64,000 nucleotides of DNA from Desulforamulus profundi (GTDB lineage: Bacteria > Bacillota_B > Desulfotomaculia > Desulfotomaculales > Desulfotomaculaceae). The notes below the pieces were generated by a model. That model worked only from the letters and a program-made list of their open reading frames with translations. It did no database searches and was not told the DNA's origin. The DNA is taken from positions 14,794 through 78,793 of the forward strand of contig NZ_AWQQ01000020.1 in assembly GCF_002607855.1 (NCBI RefSeq), written 5' to 3'. This document shows positions 18,460-27,943 of the stretch, in pieces. The translations under genes were made by a program, and so were the position numbers. Each line of letters starts with the position of its first letter. Position 1 is the first letter of the stretch.

Positions 18460-18646
18460 AGTTTTTTGTTACCCTCGTGTGTGGTACCCCTGATGCCGAC
18501 CTTACAAAGCGCGTAGCTCAAATTTCATGTTTTAACGACCATTATCGCTTATGACACCTGGAAAGAAACCTGATTCGGGATCTACAGTCCCGGTTTACCC
18601 CTGGTACCCGGGACAAAGTTTTGTTCAGGGGGTAGCTGTTCTTTAA

Positions 18647-21250
18647 TTAGAACAGCTGTTTTTCCTTACCGTAAGCCCGCCGATAGATCTCTTGCAGCTC
18701 TTCAATTAAAGGCATTCGTGGGTTGGAGGTGGTGCACTGGTCTTCAAAGGCTCGCTCAGCCATCTCCGGAATAGCGGACTCAAAGGATTCCCTTGGTATG
18801 CCGCAGTCGGCAATGGTCAAAGGGATATCCAATTGTTTCATTAAATCACGGATGGCAGAGACGAGGCTCCGGACCCCCTCTTCTACCGTCTTGCCGGGAA
18901 GCCCCAGGTACTGTGCAATTTGCCGGTACTTTTCAGGGGCCACGTAATATTCGTAATTAGGGAAGGATGCAAATTTACTGGGGTAGCTGGCATTGTATTC
19001 AATCACGTAAGGCATCAGTACCCCGTTTGCCCGGCCGTGAGACAACCCAAATTTGGCCCCCAGAATATGGGCCAAACTATGGTTAATCCCCAGGAAGGCA
19101 TTGGTAAAGGCCATGCCGGCGATGGCGGAGGCGTTATGCATCTTCAGCCGGGCCTTTTTGTCCTGACCGTCCTTGTAGGCCCTGGGCAAGTATGCAAAGA
19201 CCAGTTCAATTGCTTTTAAAGCCAGGCCATCGGTATAATCTGAAGCCATCACGGCCACGTACGCCTCAATGGCGTGAGTTAGCACATCGATACCGGTATC
19301 CGCAGTTACCTTGGGCGGCACGGACATAACAAAATCACTGTCAATAATGGCTACATCCGGCGTCAGTTCGTAATCGGCCAGGGGATATTTAATCTTTTTC
19401 TGTTTATCGGAGATCACCGTAAAGGCGGTGATTTCCGACCCACTCCCACTGGTGGTAGGCACTGCCACCATCTTAACCTGCCGGCCCAGTTTAGGATATT
19501 TGTAGGTCCGCTTGCGGATGTCCAGAAACTTTAACTTGAGAAACTCAAATTTCATCTCCGGATACTCGTATAACAACCACATGCCTTTGGCAGTATCGAT
19601 GACAGACCCGCCTCCCAGGGCGATAAGCGTATCCGGATTAAACTTTTCCATCAGTTCAACGCCCAGGTTGACAATTTCAATGGGTGGGTCCGGTTCCACC
19701 CGGTCAAAGACCTCAATTTGGACGCTGTTTTGTCGTTTCCGCAGATGATAAACAACCCGCTCCACATATCCCAGATCGTTCATGGCCTTGTCCGTTACGA
19801 TCAGAGCCTTCCGTATGTCAGGCATTTTGGTCAGGTATTGGATAGAACCGGGCATAAAGTAAATACGTTCAGGTACCCGGAACCACTGTAACTTTTCCTT
19901 GCGCAGGGCCACCCTTTTAATGTTAATCAGGTTTTGTACACTGACGTTGGCAGTGGTGGAGTTACGTCCCATAGAGCCGCAGCCAAGTGTCAAGGAAGGT
20001 ACGTTTGTATTGTAGATATCCCCGATGGCCCCGTGGGTGCTGGGAGAATTAACGATAATGCGCCCGGCCCGAATCACTTGCGAAAATCGCTTAATGACTT
20101 GCTGGTCCTCCGAATGGATTACCGCCGAGTGCCCCAAGCCACCGAACTCCAACATTTCCTGGCAGCGTTGCAAGCCCTCGTCGGTACTGTTTACAATATA
20201 AAGGGCCAGGATGGGGGAAAGTTTTTCCATGGACAGGGGATAATTGGTCCCCACTCCCTCCAGGGGCGCCACCAGGATTTTGGTGCCACCGGGTACTGAA
20301 AGGCCTGACATCTCAGCAATACGGGTAGCCGGTTGTCCAACGATCTGGGGGTCTATAAAGCCGGCATCGTGGTCGATGGCCACCCGGTTTAACTGCTCTA
20401 TTTCCGAAGGAGATAAAAAGTAACAGCCGTTCTCCTTCATATAGGCAATGGTTGGTTCGGCGATCTCCCGGTCAATGATAACTGCCTGTTCCGATGCGCA
20501 AATCATGCCGTTATCAAAGGTTTTACTTAAAATCAAGTCTGTCACCGCCCGGCGAATATTAGCCGTTTTTTCTATGTAACAGGGCACGTTACCCGGGCCT
20601 ACACCCAGGGCCGGTTTGCCGGAGCTATAGGCGGCACAAACCAATTTGGAACCACCGGTGGCTAAAATTAGAGACACACCCGGATGGACCATTAGTTGTT
20701 GGGTGGCCTCCACAGAGGGCTGTTCAATCCAGCCGATGCAGTGCCTGGGGGCACCGGCGGCGATAGCTGCTTCCAGCATGACTTTGGCTGCGGCAATACT
20801 GCATTTTAGTGCACCGGGGTGAAAACTGAAAATAACCGGGTTGCGGGTCTTGGCACAGATCAGGGCTTTAAACATGGTTGTGGAAGTGGGGTTGGTTACC
20901 GGAATCACGGCCGCCACCACTCCAATGGGCTCTGCCACTTCCAGAAAATGCTCTTCGGTATTCTCATTTATAATCCCTACGGTTCGCTGGTATTTAATGC
21001 TGTGGTAAACTTCTTCGGAGGCAAAAATGTTCTTAGTAATTTTATCTTCGTAGACGCCCCGTGTGGTGTCCTCCACTGCCATCCTGGCCAGTTCCATATG
21101 CTTGTTCAGACCCGCCAGTGCCATTGCTTTCACGATGTTATCCACCTGTTCCTGGCCCAGGCGGAGATATTCTTCCTGGGCCTGCCTGGCGTTTTCCACC
21201 AACGCATCAATCTTCGCTGAGATATTTTGATCCACCTTATTTTCGGGCAA
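18647..21250 (-). CDS. adhE: Bifunctional acetaldehyde/alcohol dehydrogenase AdhE
   Basis: An 867-residue fusion enzyme that reduces acetyl-CoA to acetaldehyde and then ethanol with NADH. The N-terminal CoA-acylating aldehyde dehydrogenase (about residues 15-440) has its catalytic cysteine in FDNGMICASEQ. The C-terminal iron-dependent alcohol dehydrogenase (about 460-860) has the NAD motif GGGSVIDTAKGMW and iron-binding histidines in GINHSLAHILGAKFGLSHGR. The start is TTG 21250 behind AGAGGTGG. AdhE forms spirosome filaments in other bacteria. It is monocistronic and complete, and would dispose of reducing power during fermentative growth. Confidence 0.95.
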   Translation of the reverse strand: MPENKVDQNISAKIDALVENARQAQEEYLRLGQEQVDNIVKAMALAGLNKHMELARMAVEDTTRGVYEDKITKNIFASEEVYHSIKYQRTVGIINENTEEHFLEVAEPIGVVAAVIPVTNPTSTTMFKALICAKTRNPVIFSFHPGALKCSIAAAKVMLEAAIAAGAPRHCIGWIEQPSVEATQQLMVHPGVSLILATGGSKLVCAAYSSGKPALGVGPGNVPCYIEKTANIRRAVTDLILSKTFDNGMICASEQAVIIDREIAEPTIAYMKENGCYFLSPSEIEQLNRVAIDHDAGFIDPQIVGQPATRIAEMSGLSVPGGTKILVAPLEGVGTNYPLSMEKLSPILALYIVNSTDEGLQRCQEMLEFGGLGHSAVIHSEDQQVIKRFSQVIRAGRIIVNSPSTHGAIGDIYNTNVPSLTLGCGSMGRNSTTANVSVQNLINIKRVALRKEKLQWFRVPERIYFMPGSIQYLTKMPDIRKALIVTDKAMNDLGYVERVVYHLRKRQNSVQIEVFDRVEPDPPIEIVNLGVELMEKFNPDTLIALGGGSVIDTAKGMWLLYEYPEMKFEFLKLKFLDIRKRTYKYPKLGRQVKMVAVPTTSGSGSEITAFTVISDKQKKIKYPLADYELTPDVAIIDSDFVMSVPPKVTADTGIDVLTHAIEAYVAVMASDYTDGLALKAIELVFAYLPRAYKDGQDKKARLKMHNASAIAGMAFTNAFLGINHSLAHILGAKFGLSHGRANGVLMPYVIEYNASYPSKFASFPNYEYYVAPEKYRQIAQYLGLPGKTVEEGVRSLVSAIRDLMKQLDIPLTIADCGIPRESFESAIPEMAERAFEDQCTTSNPRMPLIEELQEIYRRAYGKEKQLF

Positions 21251-21503
21251 TGTTTATTCCACCTCTTCATTTTTGTTTTCCTATGTAGTTTCTGTATAAA
21301 AAACATTTAATATGTATTAATTCTTGCGGCTTTCTGATCAAACTAAGGCAGTTATGGGACACTTGCTATGGGTATAAAGACTATGGTTTCTTCAAATAAA
21401 CAATTGCTGGAGAGTGGCCAGGTTACAAATCCTGATGAACATGAAAAAACGGGAGGGTTTGCTCCAGCAGTTTTCAAATGAATTCTAATTAATGGAAAAA
21501 AGA

Positions 21504-21533
21504 AACTCAGGCCCTGGGAGCCTGAGTTCTTTT
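21504..21533. terminator. Hairpin terminator beside the 21552 gene
   Basis: AACTCAGGC, loop, GCCTGAGTT flanked by T-rich sequence on both strands; it lies just after the minus-strand gene end at 21552. The remainder of 21251-21503 holds no recognisable gene. Confidence 0.7.
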
Positions 21534-21551
21534 GGCCGGAGGGGAGTTCGG

Positions 21552-22040
21552 TCATGACATAACCCCGTTAAGGGTTTTAACTTTTAGTGGGGCGTTGTTG
21601 CGGATGGCAAACACAAAGACGGCGTACATAAAGGGGAGAAGTAAACCGATAACGGTCATGAGTACCGCATTTTGACTGTATTTCTTAAAGAGATGATAGG
21701 TTACAATAACATAGAAAAGGAAACAGGCAACGCCCGCCAGGATATTGGCAAAGGGAATCTGGGCCAGGATTGCGTAAACAACGGGTGCAAGCAGCAGCAC
21801 CCATTCCAGGTGCGGTATTACGAAATTGCAGATCCTTACTTCCTTAATCACTTTACCCATTGTATAGTACTGAACAAAAGGAATGAAGGCCAACCAGCTG
21901 TTTTGAACACCGGCCCTGTCAGCCAGCCGGTAAAGGCCATAGCTGAACAGGAGATAAAGTCCGCCCAGGGCAATAAAGGTTATCATTATAGTAAGACTAC
22001 TGATGGCAAAGAGGAGTCCTAATGCTCCCACATCTGACAT
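21552..22040 (-). CDS. Uncharacterised membrane protein with four or five helices
   Basis: A 162-residue protein. Helices are visible near residues 10-35 (SLTIMITFIALGGLYLLFSY), 78-98, 100-118 and 125-145. The loop RLADRAGVQNSWLAFIPFVQ recalls small DUF-type membrane proteins common in Firmicutes in which a WLAFIPF-like motif precedes a helix. There is no catalytic motif. It is a single-gene unit with its own terminator. Confidence 0.7.
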   Translation of the reverse strand: MSDVGALGLLFAISSLTIMITFIALGGLYLLFSYGLYRLADRAGVQNSWLAFIPFVQYYTMGKVIKEVRICNFVIPHLEWVLLLAPVVYAILAQIPFANILAGVACFLFYVIVTYHLFKKYSQNAVLMTVIGLLLPFMYAVFVFAIRNNAPLKVKTLNGVMS

Positions 22041-22303
22041 TATGCATCTTCCTTTCCTTTACTTTACTTTGCTTAAACCTCCCTCCTCCGGCTTTTTTAG
22101 AGTTAAAGAGTTCTCTTTACCAACATATGTCTGCAGGTTTAATTGTGTCCCTGTTTAGGCAATAAAATGGAAATTATTACCCTGTCAGCGTTTAAAACAA
22201 CGTGGGGAGGGATAGATTTTAAATTTATAGATAGCAAAATCAAGCAGGAAGTATGGCGGCATTGTAGAATCCTAAAAATATCATTCTTATTTGAATGAAT
22301 ATC

Positions 22304-22330
22304 AACCGGGGATACAGGCCCCGGTTTTCT
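22304..22330 (+). terminator. Terminator-like hairpin upstream of ybaK
   Basis: AACCGGGG, loop ATACAGG, CCCCGGTT then TTCT, ending about 30 bases before the YbaK start. It may end an upstream transcript or attenuate ybaK. Between 22041 and 22303 there is only a weak 43-codon ORF at 22168 without a good ribosome site. Confidence 0.55.
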
Positions 22331-22361
22331 GCATAAAGTAGAACGGAAGGAGTGTTTTGAC

Positions 22362-22826
22362 ATGCCTGTTAACCGTGTACGGCAGTATGTGAAAAAGTAT
22401 GATGTTCATTTGGAGCCCGTTGAATTTGCTGAAAGCACCAGCACGGTGGAGGAAGCGGCGCAGGTTTTAGGAGTAGAGCCGGCCCAGATTGCCAAATCCA
22501 TTTTGTTTCGTGCCAAGGATCAATTCGGCCTGTTTGTTACGGCCGGTGATGTGCGGGTCAACTTAAAAAAGGTCAAAACCCTGCTGGGGGGCAAACCCAA
22601 GATGGCAACGCCCGAAGAGGTGGAGGAAGTCACCGGGTTTCGGGTTGGCGGTGTCTGCCCCTTTGACCTGAAGCAGGATTTGCCGATCTTCCTGGACGAG
22701 TCTATGAAACGTTTTGATATCGTTTATGCCGCTGCCGGGTCTCCCCGTTCGGCCCTGCCCATTACCTTTGAACAGCTTCAGGCGGTGACCGGCGGAACGG
22801 TGGTAAATGTTCAGGCAGCCGAATAA
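22362..22826 (+). CDS. YbaK/EbsC-family aminoacyl-tRNA deacylase
   Basis: A 154-residue protein of the YbaK/ProX editing family, which hydrolyses mischarged tRNAs such as Cys-tRNA(Pro). The conserved lysine lies in AKSILFRAKD near residue 45; DVRVNLKKVKTLLG and TGFRVGGVCPF are other family blocks. ATG 22362 has an AAGGAG site. The EamA transporter gene follows after about 20-30 bases, so they may be co-transcribed. tRNA specificity within the family cannot be read directly. Confidence 0.9.
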   Translation: MPVNRVRQYVKKYDVHLEPVEFAESTSTVEEAAQVLGVEPAQIAKSILFRAKDQFGLFVTAGDVRVNLKKVKTLLGGKPKMATPEEVEEVTGFRVGGVCPFDLKQDLPIFLDESMKRFDIVYAAAGSPRSALPITFEQLQAVTGGTVVNVQAAE

Positions 22827-22856
22827 GATAAATAAAATCTGAAGCAGGTGAAACAG

Positions 22857-23774
22857 TTGAATCCATTTTATCTGGGTGTGGTGCTGGTCTTTTTATCCGC
22901 CGCCGGTTTTGGCATGATTCCTATCTTTGCTTTATATGCCTATCAAGGAGGGGCAACGGTCACAACGCTGTTGTTTTTCCGGTTTACCCTGGCGGCCCTG
23001 TGTTTCTTTGCTTATATCTTGATGAAAGAGAGAAAAATTTCCGTTGATGGGCCCAGTATAAAATACCTTGTGCTGATGGGCGGGGTGATCTATACACTCC
23101 AGTCCAACTTGTATTTTTCATCGGTGAAATTCATACCGGCTTCCCTGGCCGTGTTGATTTTTTACATTTACCCGGTTTTTGTGGCCATTGCATCTTCGCT
23201 GGTTGACAAAGAAATACTGTCCAAACAAATTGTTTTTTCCATTGCCCTTTCCCTGGCGGGTCTGACCCTGGTATTGGGGACCTCCTTCGGGGACATCAAC
23301 CTAACCGGTGTCCTGCTGGCCCTGGGGGCCGGGTTGGTTTACTGCTGCTATATCGTACTAGGCAACAGGGTGTTGAAAAAATCCCCGGCCCTGGTAACCA
23401 GTGCTTTCATTTGCCTGTTTGCCGCGATATCTCTTCTTATCATTGGCCTTGCCACCGACACCCTGAGGTTTGACCTGACCACCCAGGCCTGGCTGGCGGT
23501 AGCGGGAGTGGCGCTGTGCTGCACCGTTCTGGCCATCTTTACCTTTTTCCGGGGCTTGGAACTCATCGGTTCCACCAGAGCATCCATTTTGAGCATGATT
23601 GAACCCCTGATCACCATCGGGTTTTCCGCCATGTTATTCCAGGAACGGCTCACCTGGCTGCAAATTCTGGGCGGCGCAGCGGTTTTGGCCGGGGCGATGC
23701 TGGTGGTCTCTGCCCGGGAAAAGAGCAAAGACGAAAAACCTTACCAAGCGGAAGCCAAAGGATCGGGTTATTAA
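22857..23774 (+). CDS. EamA/DMT-family transporter
   Basis: About 305 residues with ten predicted membrane helices in two EamA repeats (roughly residues 5-140 and 150-285). The motifs FFRFTLAALCFFAYILM in the first half and RASILSMIEPLITIGFSAML in the second are typical. Such proteins export amino acids, nucleosides or similar metabolites. Start TTG 22857 fits the AGGTG site; GTG 22848 is an alternative. A terminator hairpin overlaps the stop codon. Confidence 0.85.
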   Translation: MNPFYLGVVLVFLSAAGFGMIPIFALYAYQGGATVTTLLFFRFTLAALCFFAYILMKERKISVDGPSIKYLVLMGGVIYTLQSNLYFSSVKFIPASLAVLIFYIYPVFVAIASSLVDKEILSKQIVFSIALSLAGLTLVLGTSFGDINLTGVLLALGAGLVYCCYIVLGNRVLKKSPALVTSAFICLFAAISLLIIGLATDTLRFDLTTQAWLAVAGVALCCTVLAIFTFFRGLELIGSTRASILSMIEPLITIGFSAMLFQERLTWLQILGGAAVLAGAMLVVSAREKSKDEKPYQAEAKGSGY

Positions 23775-23790
23775 AACCCGATCTATTTTG
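23761..23790 (+). terminator. Terminator overlapping the EamA stop codon
   Basis: GATCGGGTT, loop ATTAA, AACCCGATC followed by TATTTTG; the TAA stop is in the loop. Confidence 0.75.
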
Positions 23791-23879
23791 TCAGACAATT
23801 GTCACCAAAACGTAATGCCCCGGGCAGAGGATTATTGACCTCCCCTGTGAAATATAATGGAAAAAAGGGAGGGATAACC

Positions 23880-23972
23880 ATGAAAGAGTATAAAGTGGTG
23901 GTTATTCAACCGGATCAGGACCAGTGCCTGTCAGATGCCCAAAACCTCGATAAAAAAGAGATCAAGGAGTAA
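23880..23972 (+). CDS. Small ORF of 30 codons
   Basis: ATG 23880 follows a strong AAAAAAGGGAGGG site, and a terminator starts 23 bases after its stop. The peptide is MKEYKVVVIQPDQDQCLSDA then QNLDKKEIKE. The MKEYKVV opening recalls DUF4177-type small proteins, so it could be a shortened one. Signals for expression are better than its length suggests; function unknown. Confidence 0.45.
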   Translation: MKEYKVVVIQPDQDQCLSDAQNLDKKEIKE

Positions 23973-23994
23973 CAGGGAAAAGTTTGTAAACAAT

Positions 23995-24021
23995 AAAACC
24001 CCGGAAAAACCGGGGTTTTAT
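23995..24021 (+). terminator. Terminator after the 30-codon ORF
   Basis: AAAACCCCGG, loop AAAAA, CCGGGGTTTT. Confidence 0.85.
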
Positions 24022-24118
24022 CGTGTATGCCACAGGACCCTTTCCTTAAAAAAAATTGGTAAAAGTATGAAATAATAATAAGGCAGCGGTTAAAATAAGA
24101 AAGGGAGGTGTGCGAAAT

Positions 24119-24346
24119 ATGGGTGATCAATTGGACAGGCTCTGCATCATTGATCGATTTGAAGGAGATTGGGCTGTGGTGGAATTTGAAGGCCGTACCA
24201 CCTTTAATTTCCCGCGCAAGCTTTTACCGGAATATGCCCGGGAGGGAGATGTATTGAAGTTTCAAGTGATGATTGACAGGCATGAAACGGAAAAGCGCAG
24301 GGCGGAGATCGATGTCCTGGTGAAAAAGCTTTTTGTAGAGGAATAG
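24119..24346 (+). CDS. DUF3006 protein
   Basis: A 75-residue protein matching DUF3006: CIIDRFEGDWAVVEFEG near the start, FPRKLLPEYAREGDVLKF in the middle and a charged C-terminal helix ending in KKLFVEE. Members are small beta-rich proteins of unknown role, often next to competence-like nuclease genes; none is present here. ATG 24119 fits the AAGGGAGGTG site better than GTG 24110, which abuts it. Confidence 0.85.
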   Translation: MGDQLDRLCIIDRFEGDWAVVEFEGRTTFNFPRKLLPEYAREGDVLKFQVMIDRHETEKRRAEIDVLVKKLFVEE

Positions 24347-24415
24347 ACCTTTTATTTACCTCGTGAGTCATCTTGTGAATAGAAAAATCGGCCCGGATTT
24401 TGGTCTTTAATTTAA

Positions 24416-24511
24416 AAGATTATTATCGAAGAAGCCCTTATGGGTTTCAGTCCGGAAGAAGTAACATTATTAAAAAGGCTATTAAATAAACTGACGGCCA
24501 ATCTGCAATAA
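24416..24511 (+). pseudogene. C-terminal fragment of a MarR-like regulator
   Basis: Reads IIIEEALMGFSPEEVTLLKR then LLNKLTANLQ before a stop, the typical dimerisation helix at the end of MarR-family proteins. The winged-helix domain is absent. A palindrome suited to MarR binding (24528-24539) and an azoreductase fragment follow. Confidence 0.5.
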
Positions 24512-24527
24512 TTTTTTGACAATATAT

Positions 24528-24539
24528 TTGATATATCAA
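24528..24539. promoter_or_regulatory. Palindromic operator-like site
   Basis: TTGATATATCAA is a perfect 12-base palindrome, 10 bases after a TTGACA at 24516-24521. It fits a MarR-type operator that once controlled the adjacent azoreductase gene. A partly similar TTATTGATAAA follows. Confidence 0.4.
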
Positions 24540-24635
24540 TTATTGATAAAATAAACATAAGGGGGATTACAATGAGAATTTCCGCACCGATTAAAAATGG
24601 ACTGGTGGGAGGGATTATGGGAGCCATCATGAGTG

Positions 24636-24773
24636 GATAAGAAAGCTGTCTATATTCAAGCGCGGGGTGGGGTATTCTCACAGGGACCGGCCAAAGAATT
24701 TGAATTCGGTGACCGGTACATGAGGGCCATTTTAACCTTCCTGGGAGTGGAAAGGCTAATTAATAAATTTTAA
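24636..24773 (+). pseudogene. Fragment of an AzoR-type FMN azoreductase
   Basis: The frame from 24636 reads [20 protein letters not shown] and [20 protein letters not shown]. In AzoR the corresponding block is strongly conserved (QARGG, GP, EFGDRYLR). The N-terminal FMN-binding half and the last part are gone. With the MarR fragment upstream this is the remains of a quinone or electrophile-responsive azoR locus. No other gene is visible between 24347 and 24877. Confidence 0.65.
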
Positions 24774-24877
24774 CAATATAAATATACTAAAAATAATCTA
24801 CATGTGTTAAAATCTTAGACAAATTCATAATAATAAACCGTACGTTAATTTTTTGCTAAGAAAAGTGGAGGTGTGAA

Positions 24878-27420
24878 ATGTATTCCTATCGTACCATATC
24901 AGTGATTCCTGAACTGCCTGAATCCATTCACCGGTTAAAAGAACTGGCCAGGAATCTCTGGTTCAGCTGGCATCCGGAGGCGGAGCTGCTGTTTAGCAGA
25001 ATGGATGCTGTTCTGTGGGAGGAAGTCAATCATAACCCCGTTAAATTTTTATTGTACATAGAGGGCGATAAACTGCAAAAAGCTGCCGTTGATCCGGAGT
25101 ATCTGGAGACTTATAACCGGGTGATGTCGGATTTGGATACATACATGCAAGGGCAAACCTGGTACCAGAGGACCTATCCCGAACAAACTGACCAGTTAGT
25201 TGCTTACTTTTCAGCAGAATTTGGGGTGCATGAATCCAATCCGGTTTACAGCGGCGGGTTGGGGCTTTTAGCCGGGGATCACTGCAAGTCGGCCAGCGAC
25301 CTGGGATTGCCCTTTGTAGGAGTGGGCATTCTTTATAAACAGGGCTATTTTTGCCAGCGCGTTAACCGGGAAGGCTGGCAGGAAGCCCATTATTCCTTTA
25401 TGGACTTTAATGAAATGACCGTAACTCCTGCCACTCATCCGGACGGCGGCCATGTCATTATCACCGTCCGCCTGCCGGGCCGGGATGTCTTTGTAAAGGT
25501 ATGGCAGCTGCAGGTGGGCCGGGTGGTCATTTATTTCCTGGATACCGACCTGGCGCAAAACAGCCGGGAAGACCGGCTGCTTACTTCCAAACTTTACGGG
25601 GGAGATCAGGACACCCGCATCTGCCAGGAAATTATTTTAGGCATCGGCGGAGTCAAAGCCCTCAGGCAGCTGGGCATCTCCCCTACGGCCTGGCACATTA
25701 ATGAAGGCCATGCCGCCTTTATTATCCTGGAGCGAATCAGGGAATGGGTGCAGGGCGGGCTGTCCTTACCCACCGCCCTGGAAGCGGTTCGGGCCAGTAC
25801 CATTTTTACCACCCACACGCCGGTACCTGCCGGCCACGATGTTTTCAGTGCAGATATGATCGACCGGTACCTGGGGTACTTGTATGAAGAAGTAAAAACA
25901 GACCGTGACGGTTTTATGGCCCTGGCTGGGATCAGGGGCGCCAAGGATTTAACATGACCAGATTGGCTCTTAATCATGCTGCCTTTACCAACGGGGTCAG
26001 CCAACTGCATGGTGAAGTGACAAAGAAGATGTTTTCCCATTTGTACCCGTCCATTCCTCTAGAGGAAATCCCCATTCATTCCGTAACCAACGGGGTTCAT
26101 ACGGAATCCTGGGTGGCCCCGGAAATGAGAGGTCTGTTCGAAAAATATATTGATACAAACTGGGTCGACAATATCTCCGACCCCTGCCGTTGGAAAAGGG
26201 TGTATACCATTCCGGATCAAGAACTGTGGGAAACACATCAAATCCTCAAGGGACGCATGATTAAGTTTGTGCAAAACAATATTTACCGACGCATGGACAG
26301 GAATTTTCAGCCCCTGGAGCTCATTCGCGAATGTGCCGGTTATTTAAGCAAAAATGTTTTAACCATTGGCTTTGCCCGGCGCTTTGCCACCTATAAAAGG
26401 GCCTACCTGTTATTAAAAGACAGGGAACGTTTAGCCCGTCTGGTCAATCACCCGGAGCGCCCGGTGCAAATTATCTATGCCGGCAAGGCTCACCCGGCGG
26501 ACTTGCCCGGGCAGGAACTGATTAAGATGGTCAACGATATCTCTTTAGAAGAGCGGTTCAGAGGGAAAATTGTTTTTGTGGAAGACTATGATATAAATGT
26601 GTCCCGTCACTTGCTGCAGGGAGTGGATGTTTGGCTGAACACTCCCCGCAGGCCCCATGAGGCCAGCGGCACCAGCGGCCAGAAGGCAGCGGTGAACGGG
26701 GTGATTAACTGCAGTATCCTGGACGGCTGGTGGCCGGAGGCCTACAACGGTGAAAACGGCTTTGCTGTTGGGGCCGAGAGGGACTACGAAAATGAAGAAG
26801 TTCAGGACAGGGAAGATGCCAACTCCCTCTTCGACCTGTTGGAACAGGTGATCGTTCCTTATTATTACCGGAGGGTTGAGGGGATGCCCCGGGAATGGGT
26901 GCGGCGGATGAAGGATTGTTTGGCCACCATTCCCTGGAAATTCAGCACCGAGCGAATGGTCAAGGAGTATACCCGGCGGTTTTATCTCCAGGCGGCCTTG
27001 CGAGGGAAAGCCTTCAGTGCGGACCAGTGCCGGCTGGCAGGTCAGATACAGGAGTTTAAGAAACTTTTGACAGAAAACTGGCACCATGTGTCCTTCCGTT
27101 CGGTCCAGGTCCACCAACCCCCGGTGCTAAAGGAAGACGCAGAGATTTTTGTGCAAGCGGAGGTATCCTTAGGTCCCATTCAACCCCAGGATATTGTGGT
27201 TGAAGTGGTCTACGGCAAAGTCAGTGATCACGGTCTGGATAAAATAACCTTGATGCCCATGAGACTTGTGCAGGCACTGGAAAACAACGTCTACCAATAC
27301 GAAACCAACATCGTCCTCATTCGGGGGACTTCCGGTTACGCACTGCGTGTCCGGCCAAACGATACAAATTTTGTGCACCAGTTTGAACTGCCGCTGGTCA
27401 AATGGGCGGAGAATCTTTAA
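24878..27420 (+). CDS. glgP: Glycogen (alpha-glucan) phosphorylase, frameshifted
   Basis: Releases glucose-1-phosphate from storage glucan. About 848 residues when corrected, the shorter archaeal/clostridial-type GT35 phosphorylase. The N-terminal part has NLWFSWHPEAELLF and GVHESNPVYSGGLGLLAGDH. The frame breaks near 25953 at GGATTTAACATG, where one more T restores DFNMTRLALNHAAFTNGVS. The C-terminal part has GFARRFATYKRAYLLLKD and the cofactor region EASGTSGQKAAVNGVINCSI. Start ATG 24878 follows GTGGAGGTG. It is monocistronic and ends at a perfect terminator. Glycogen use during sporulation or starvation is the likely role. Confidence 0.9.
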
Positions 27421-27421
27421 A

Positions 27422-27466
27422 GTCAAGGGGCCTGCAGAAATCTGCAGGCCCCTTGACTGTACTTTT
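27422..27466. terminator. Strong bidirectional terminator between glgP and the CsoR-family gene
   Basis: GTCAAGGGGCCTGCAG, loop AAAT, CTGCAGGCCCCTTGAC, then TGTACTTTTT on the plus strand. Confidence 0.85.
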
Positions 27467-27750
27467 TAGGAAAATTTCTTGAACACACTCATAAAATCAT
27501 CCAGCGAGGCGGTGAGGTCTTTGCCCTGGCTCATATTTTCCTCAATAGAACTGGCCAGGTGGCAGGCCAGCACAGAAAATCCCACACGGTTGACAGCGGC
27601 TTTAATGGCTGCCAGCTGAATAACGATATCGCTGCAGGAACGATTTTCCGCAATCATCTTTTGCACCCCGCGAACCTGCCCCTCAATTTTCCTTAACCGG
27701 GTCAGCAGTTCCTGCTGCAATTCTGCCTGGTTTTCTAAATTCGGCGACAT
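27466..27750 (-). CDS. CsoR/RcnR-family (DUF156) repressor with altered ligand set
   Basis: A helical repressor of about 94 residues. MSPNLENQ at 27750 has a GGGAG site at the right distance; a longer start at 27765 is possible. The family core is LLTRLRKIEGQVRGVQKMIA, then CSDIVIQLAAIKAAVNRVGF and CHLASSIEE. Relative to copper-sensing CsoR, the first cysteine and the histidine 25 residues later are kept. The last cysteine ligand, four residues after the histidine, is serine, and an extra cysteine precedes the histidine. The ligand may therefore not be Cu(I). It is divergent from an Fe-S/cytochrome operon and TACC/GGTA palindromes lie between. Confidence 0.88.
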   Translation of the reverse strand: MSPNLENQAELQQELLTRLRKIEGQVRGVQKMIAENRSCSDIVIQLAAIKAAVNRVGFSVLACHLASSIEENMSQGKDLTASLDDFMSVFKKFS

Positions 27751-27780
27751 CTCATCATCTCCCATCCTAGGGTACTACCG

Positions 27781-27795
27781 TACCTCCCTATGGTA
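27781..27795. promoter_or_regulatory. Candidate CsoR-type operator 1
   Basis: TACC-N7-GGTA palindrome 31 bases upstream of the repressor start. CsoR-family sites are GC-centred inverted repeats with TACC/GGTA ends, so autoregulation is plausible. Confidence 0.5.
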
Positions 27796-27889
27796 TCAGT
27801 TTATAATTGCAATTGCAAAAAGTCAACAAAGACATAAAGATGACATTGACAAATTGGTTAAGAAGTGTTATTTTTATAGCATAATACAT

Positions 27890-27904
27890 ATACCGTATGG
27901 GTAT
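27890..27904. promoter_or_regulatory. Candidate CsoR-type operator 2
   Basis: ATACC-N5-GGTAT, 40 bases upstream of the Fe-S protein start and downstream of a TTGACA at 27846. It shares the TACC/GGTA half-sites with operator 1, so the same repressor may control both directions. Confidence 0.5.
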
Positions 27905-27943
27905 CGTGGGTCGAATTTGCTATTGAGAGTGGGAGGGATTACT

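Noticed and set aside
22168..22299. 43-codon ORF upstream of ybaK
   Set aside because: No clear ribosome site or terminator spacing, and composition is not convincing.
26545..27117. Long minus-strand ORF inside the phosphorylase gene
   Set aside because: It overlaps a highly conserved gene on the plus strand and has no ribosome site; it is a codon-bias shadow.
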